From: Bacillota bacterium
Lineage (GTDB): Bacteria > Bacillota > Clostridia > Lachnospirales > Lachnospiraceae
Direction: 5' to 3'
Length of the DNA stretch: 7,476 nt
Assembly: GCA_023441145.1 (NCBI GenBank)
Contig: JAEZQN010000071.1
Span: 1 to 7,476, forward strand
The position numbers were made by a program, and so were the translations under genes. Positions 6,238 to 7,476 of this stretch are shown here, piece by piece (position 1 is the first letter of the stretch; each line of letters begins with the position of its first letter). The notes under the pieces were generated by a model. It was not told where the DNA came from. It did not search any database and saw nothing but the letters and a program-made list of their open reading frames with translations.

Positions 6238-6495
6238 TTACAGATTTTCCTTCATGAATTTTTCTAATTCAACAGCTGCGGTTTCTTCATCTTCACCTTC
6301 TACGGAGATTGTAACTTCCTGTCCATTCTTAATGCCTAACTGCATAACGCCCATAATACGCTTTGCATCTGCTTCTCTTCCATCTTTACCAATGGTAATT
6401 TTGCTTGCAAAAGTAGCTGCCATTTTGCAAAGAGTACCTGCTGGTCTTGCATGCATTCCGTTTGGATCTGTAATTACATAAGTAAACTGTTTCAT
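6238..6495 (-). CDS. ptsH: Phosphocarrier protein HPr, with Arg at position 46
   Basis: HPr takes phosphate from Enzyme I on a histidine and hands it to the EIIA domains of sugar permeases. The 85-residue length is standard, and NGMHARPAG places the catalytic His15. In many Firmicutes, Ser46 (in a KSIMGVM-type motif) is phosphorylated by HPr kinase and drives CcpA catabolite repression. Here the motif reads AKRIMGVM, so position 46 is Arg and that switch cannot work through this protein. Phosphotransfer itself should be intact. It lies between fruK (89 bases upstream) and ptsI (57 bases downstream), and is probably cotranscribed with both. There is no ribosome binding site next to ATG 6495; a strong one is at 6551-6545, beyond a hairpin. 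Confidence 0.96.
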   Translation of the reverse strand: MKQFTYVITDPNGMHARPAGTLCKMAATFASKITIGKDGREADAKRIMGVMQLGIKNGQEVTISVEGEDEETAAVELEKFMKENL

Positions 6496-6551
6496 TAAAT
6501 AATCTTGAGGCTACATGGTCGATGCTCGATTTACCGTAACCTCTCTCCTTT
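6496..6551 (-). promoter_or_regulatory. ptsH leader: distant ribosome binding site and hairpin
   Basis: On the minus strand AAAGGAG (6551-6545) is 49 bases from the ptsH ATG, and no ATG, GTG or TTG lies at normal spacing after it. Between them GAGGTTAC (6543-6536) pairs with GTAGCCTC (6514-6507) in an 8-bp stem with one G-U. Its 21-base loop contains a further TCGA-gca-TCGA dyad. When folded, only about 12 bases separate the ribosome binding site from ATG. The hairpin has no T-run and is not a terminator. The pairing is seen in the sequence; the effect on translation is inferred. Confidence 0.5.
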
Positions 6552-6584
6552 CAATATTATCATAATTGGACTACTATCCTTATG

Positions 6585-7476
6585 CTAAAGAAGCTGCTCG
6601 ATTTGTTCTCTTGTAGCTAACTGACTTGAAAACGCAGTGGCACTTCCTGCTGCTATTCCAAGCTTTAATGCCTCCTTGTAATCACCGGTCTTATGATATC
6701 CTGTTACGAAACCGGCTACCATAGAATCTCCAGCTCCCACAGAGTTTACTACTTTACCTTCTGGTGGTAAACTTTCCAAAACTTCATTTGTATCAGTAAT
6801 TAAAATTGCTCCCTTTTCCGCTCTAGAAACTAATACATTTCTTGCACCTAAGGATTGCAATTTCTTTGCATAATAGATTATGTCATCCCTATCCTTTATT
6901 GTTACACCAAAGATTTCGGATAATTCATGATGATTCGGTTTTATTAGAAATGGGTGATATGGCAATGCATTTTTTAGATGCTTCCCTGTGGAATCTACCA
7001 CAGTTTTCACCCCGTTTTGATTTAAAATAGCCATGATATCTCCATAAAATGTATCTGGAAGGCTCTTTGGAACACTTCCGGCTAATACCACCATGTCTTC
7101 TGCTTGTAACTTATATATTCTATCATACAGTACCCTTATCTGTTGAGTGGTAATTATTGGCCCTTGACAATTAATTTCAGTCTCTTTTGTATTCATCAGA
7201 ATCAAATTAATACGAGATATTCCATCCTCTACCTCAATAAAATCTGTCTTTACTCCTTGCTCCTGTAAAAGACGTAATATTTCCTTGCCGGTAAAGCCTC
7301 CTGCAAAGCCAAGAGCTACATTATCTACTCCAAGGTTTTTAAGAACTACAGACACATTGATTCCCTTGCCTCCGGCCCGATACGCTTCTTTCACTGCCCG
7401 GTTCACCTTACCCTCATTATAACTATCCATATATACTACATAATCAATGGATGGATTTAGGGTTACTGTATAAATC
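6585..7476 (-). CDS. fruK: 1-phosphofructokinase (PfkB family), start codon cut by window edge
   Basis: FruK phosphorylates fructose 1-phosphate, the product of PTS fructose import, to fructose 1,6-bisphosphate using ATP. It belongs to the PfkB/ribokinase fold family, which also includes tagatose-6-phosphate kinase. The frame runs to the edge and begins IYTVTLNPSIDYVVY, the typical FruK N-terminus. Base 7476 is the G of the presumed ATG, so only two bases are missing and the full protein would be 297 residues. Numbered from that Met, the substrate and fold motifs are GGKGINV (36-42), LAGSVP (about 133-138) and IKPNHHE (179-185). The catalytic GAGDS is at 248-252, with base Asp251. It is first of three minus-strand genes with ptsH and ptsI. 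Tagatose-6-phosphate kinase is the main alternative; the PTS context favours FruK. Confidence 0.9.
   Translation of the reverse strand, partial: IYTVTLNPSIDYVVYMDSYNEGKVNRAVKEAYRAGGKGINVSVVLKNLGVDNVALGFAGGFTGKEILRLLQEQGVKTDFIEVEDGISRINLILMNTKETEINCQGPIITTQQIRVLYDRIYKLQAEDMVVLAGSVPKSLPDTFYGDIMAILNQNGVKTVVDSTGKHLKNALPYHPFLIKPNHHELSEIFGVTIKDRDDIIYYAKKLQSLGARNVLVSRAEKGAILITDTNEVLESLPPEGKVVNSVGAGDSMVAGFVTGYHKTGDYKEALKLGIAAGSATAFSSQLATREQIEQLL

Noticed and set aside
6254..6481. 75-codon plus-strand ORF opposite ptsH
   Set aside because: Antisense of an intact HPr gene with His15; no independent evidence of coding.

Overview
The window looks like chromosome from a low-GC Gram-positive bacterium, most likely a clostridium of the Lachnospiraceae type. 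This is inferred from the AT-rich intergenic DNA, the strong GGAGG-type ribosome binding sites, the fruK-ptsH-ptsI order, and an HPr that has Arg in place of regulatory Ser46. No species can be named from the sequence alone.

Left end (1-1020). Bases 1-120 resemble the left end of an IS200/IS605-type insertion sequence whose transposase gene would run leftward out of the window: a hairpin that would hide a ribosome binding site at the edge, plus a subterminal GC-rich hairpin. A perfect 13-bp palindrome follows (132-163). Next comes a broken Crp/Fnr-family regulator on the minus strand (260-877). It is collinear over its whole length but has two in-frame stop codons. A minus-strand terminator (980-1020) separates it from the next gene.

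Middle (1096-3095). A PlsC-like acyltransferase (minus strand) diverges from a plus-strand pair of small membrane proteins, a TspO/MBR homologue and a DUF6512-type protein. The second protein carries a 63-base GC-rich nested palindrome inside its coding sequence. Its last five codons overlap, in exact antisense register, the last five codons of the convergent glyA. A hairpin plus T-run just inside glyA probably ends the plus-strand transcript.

Right half (3081-7476). glyA (serine hydroxymethyltransferase) stands alone, with an intact PLP-lysine motif. Beyond an intrinsic terminator lies a minus-strand cluster transcribed fruK, ptsH, ptsI: 1-phosphofructokinase, HPr and Enzyme I of the sugar phosphotransferase system. 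EI and HPr carry phosphate from PEP to sugar permeases, and FruK acts on the fructose 1-phosphate that a fructose permease would deliver. The start codon of fruK falls across the right edge. HPr has no good ribosome binding site next to its ATG; a strong one lies 49 bases upstream, separated from the ATG by an 8-bp hairpin.

Most of the window is ordinary core metabolism. I do not see a new defence, toxin or biosynthetic system. The unusual signals are the in-ORF palindrome, the antisense-register overlap, the HPr leader, the R46 HPr, the doubly interrupted regulator and the IS-like end.
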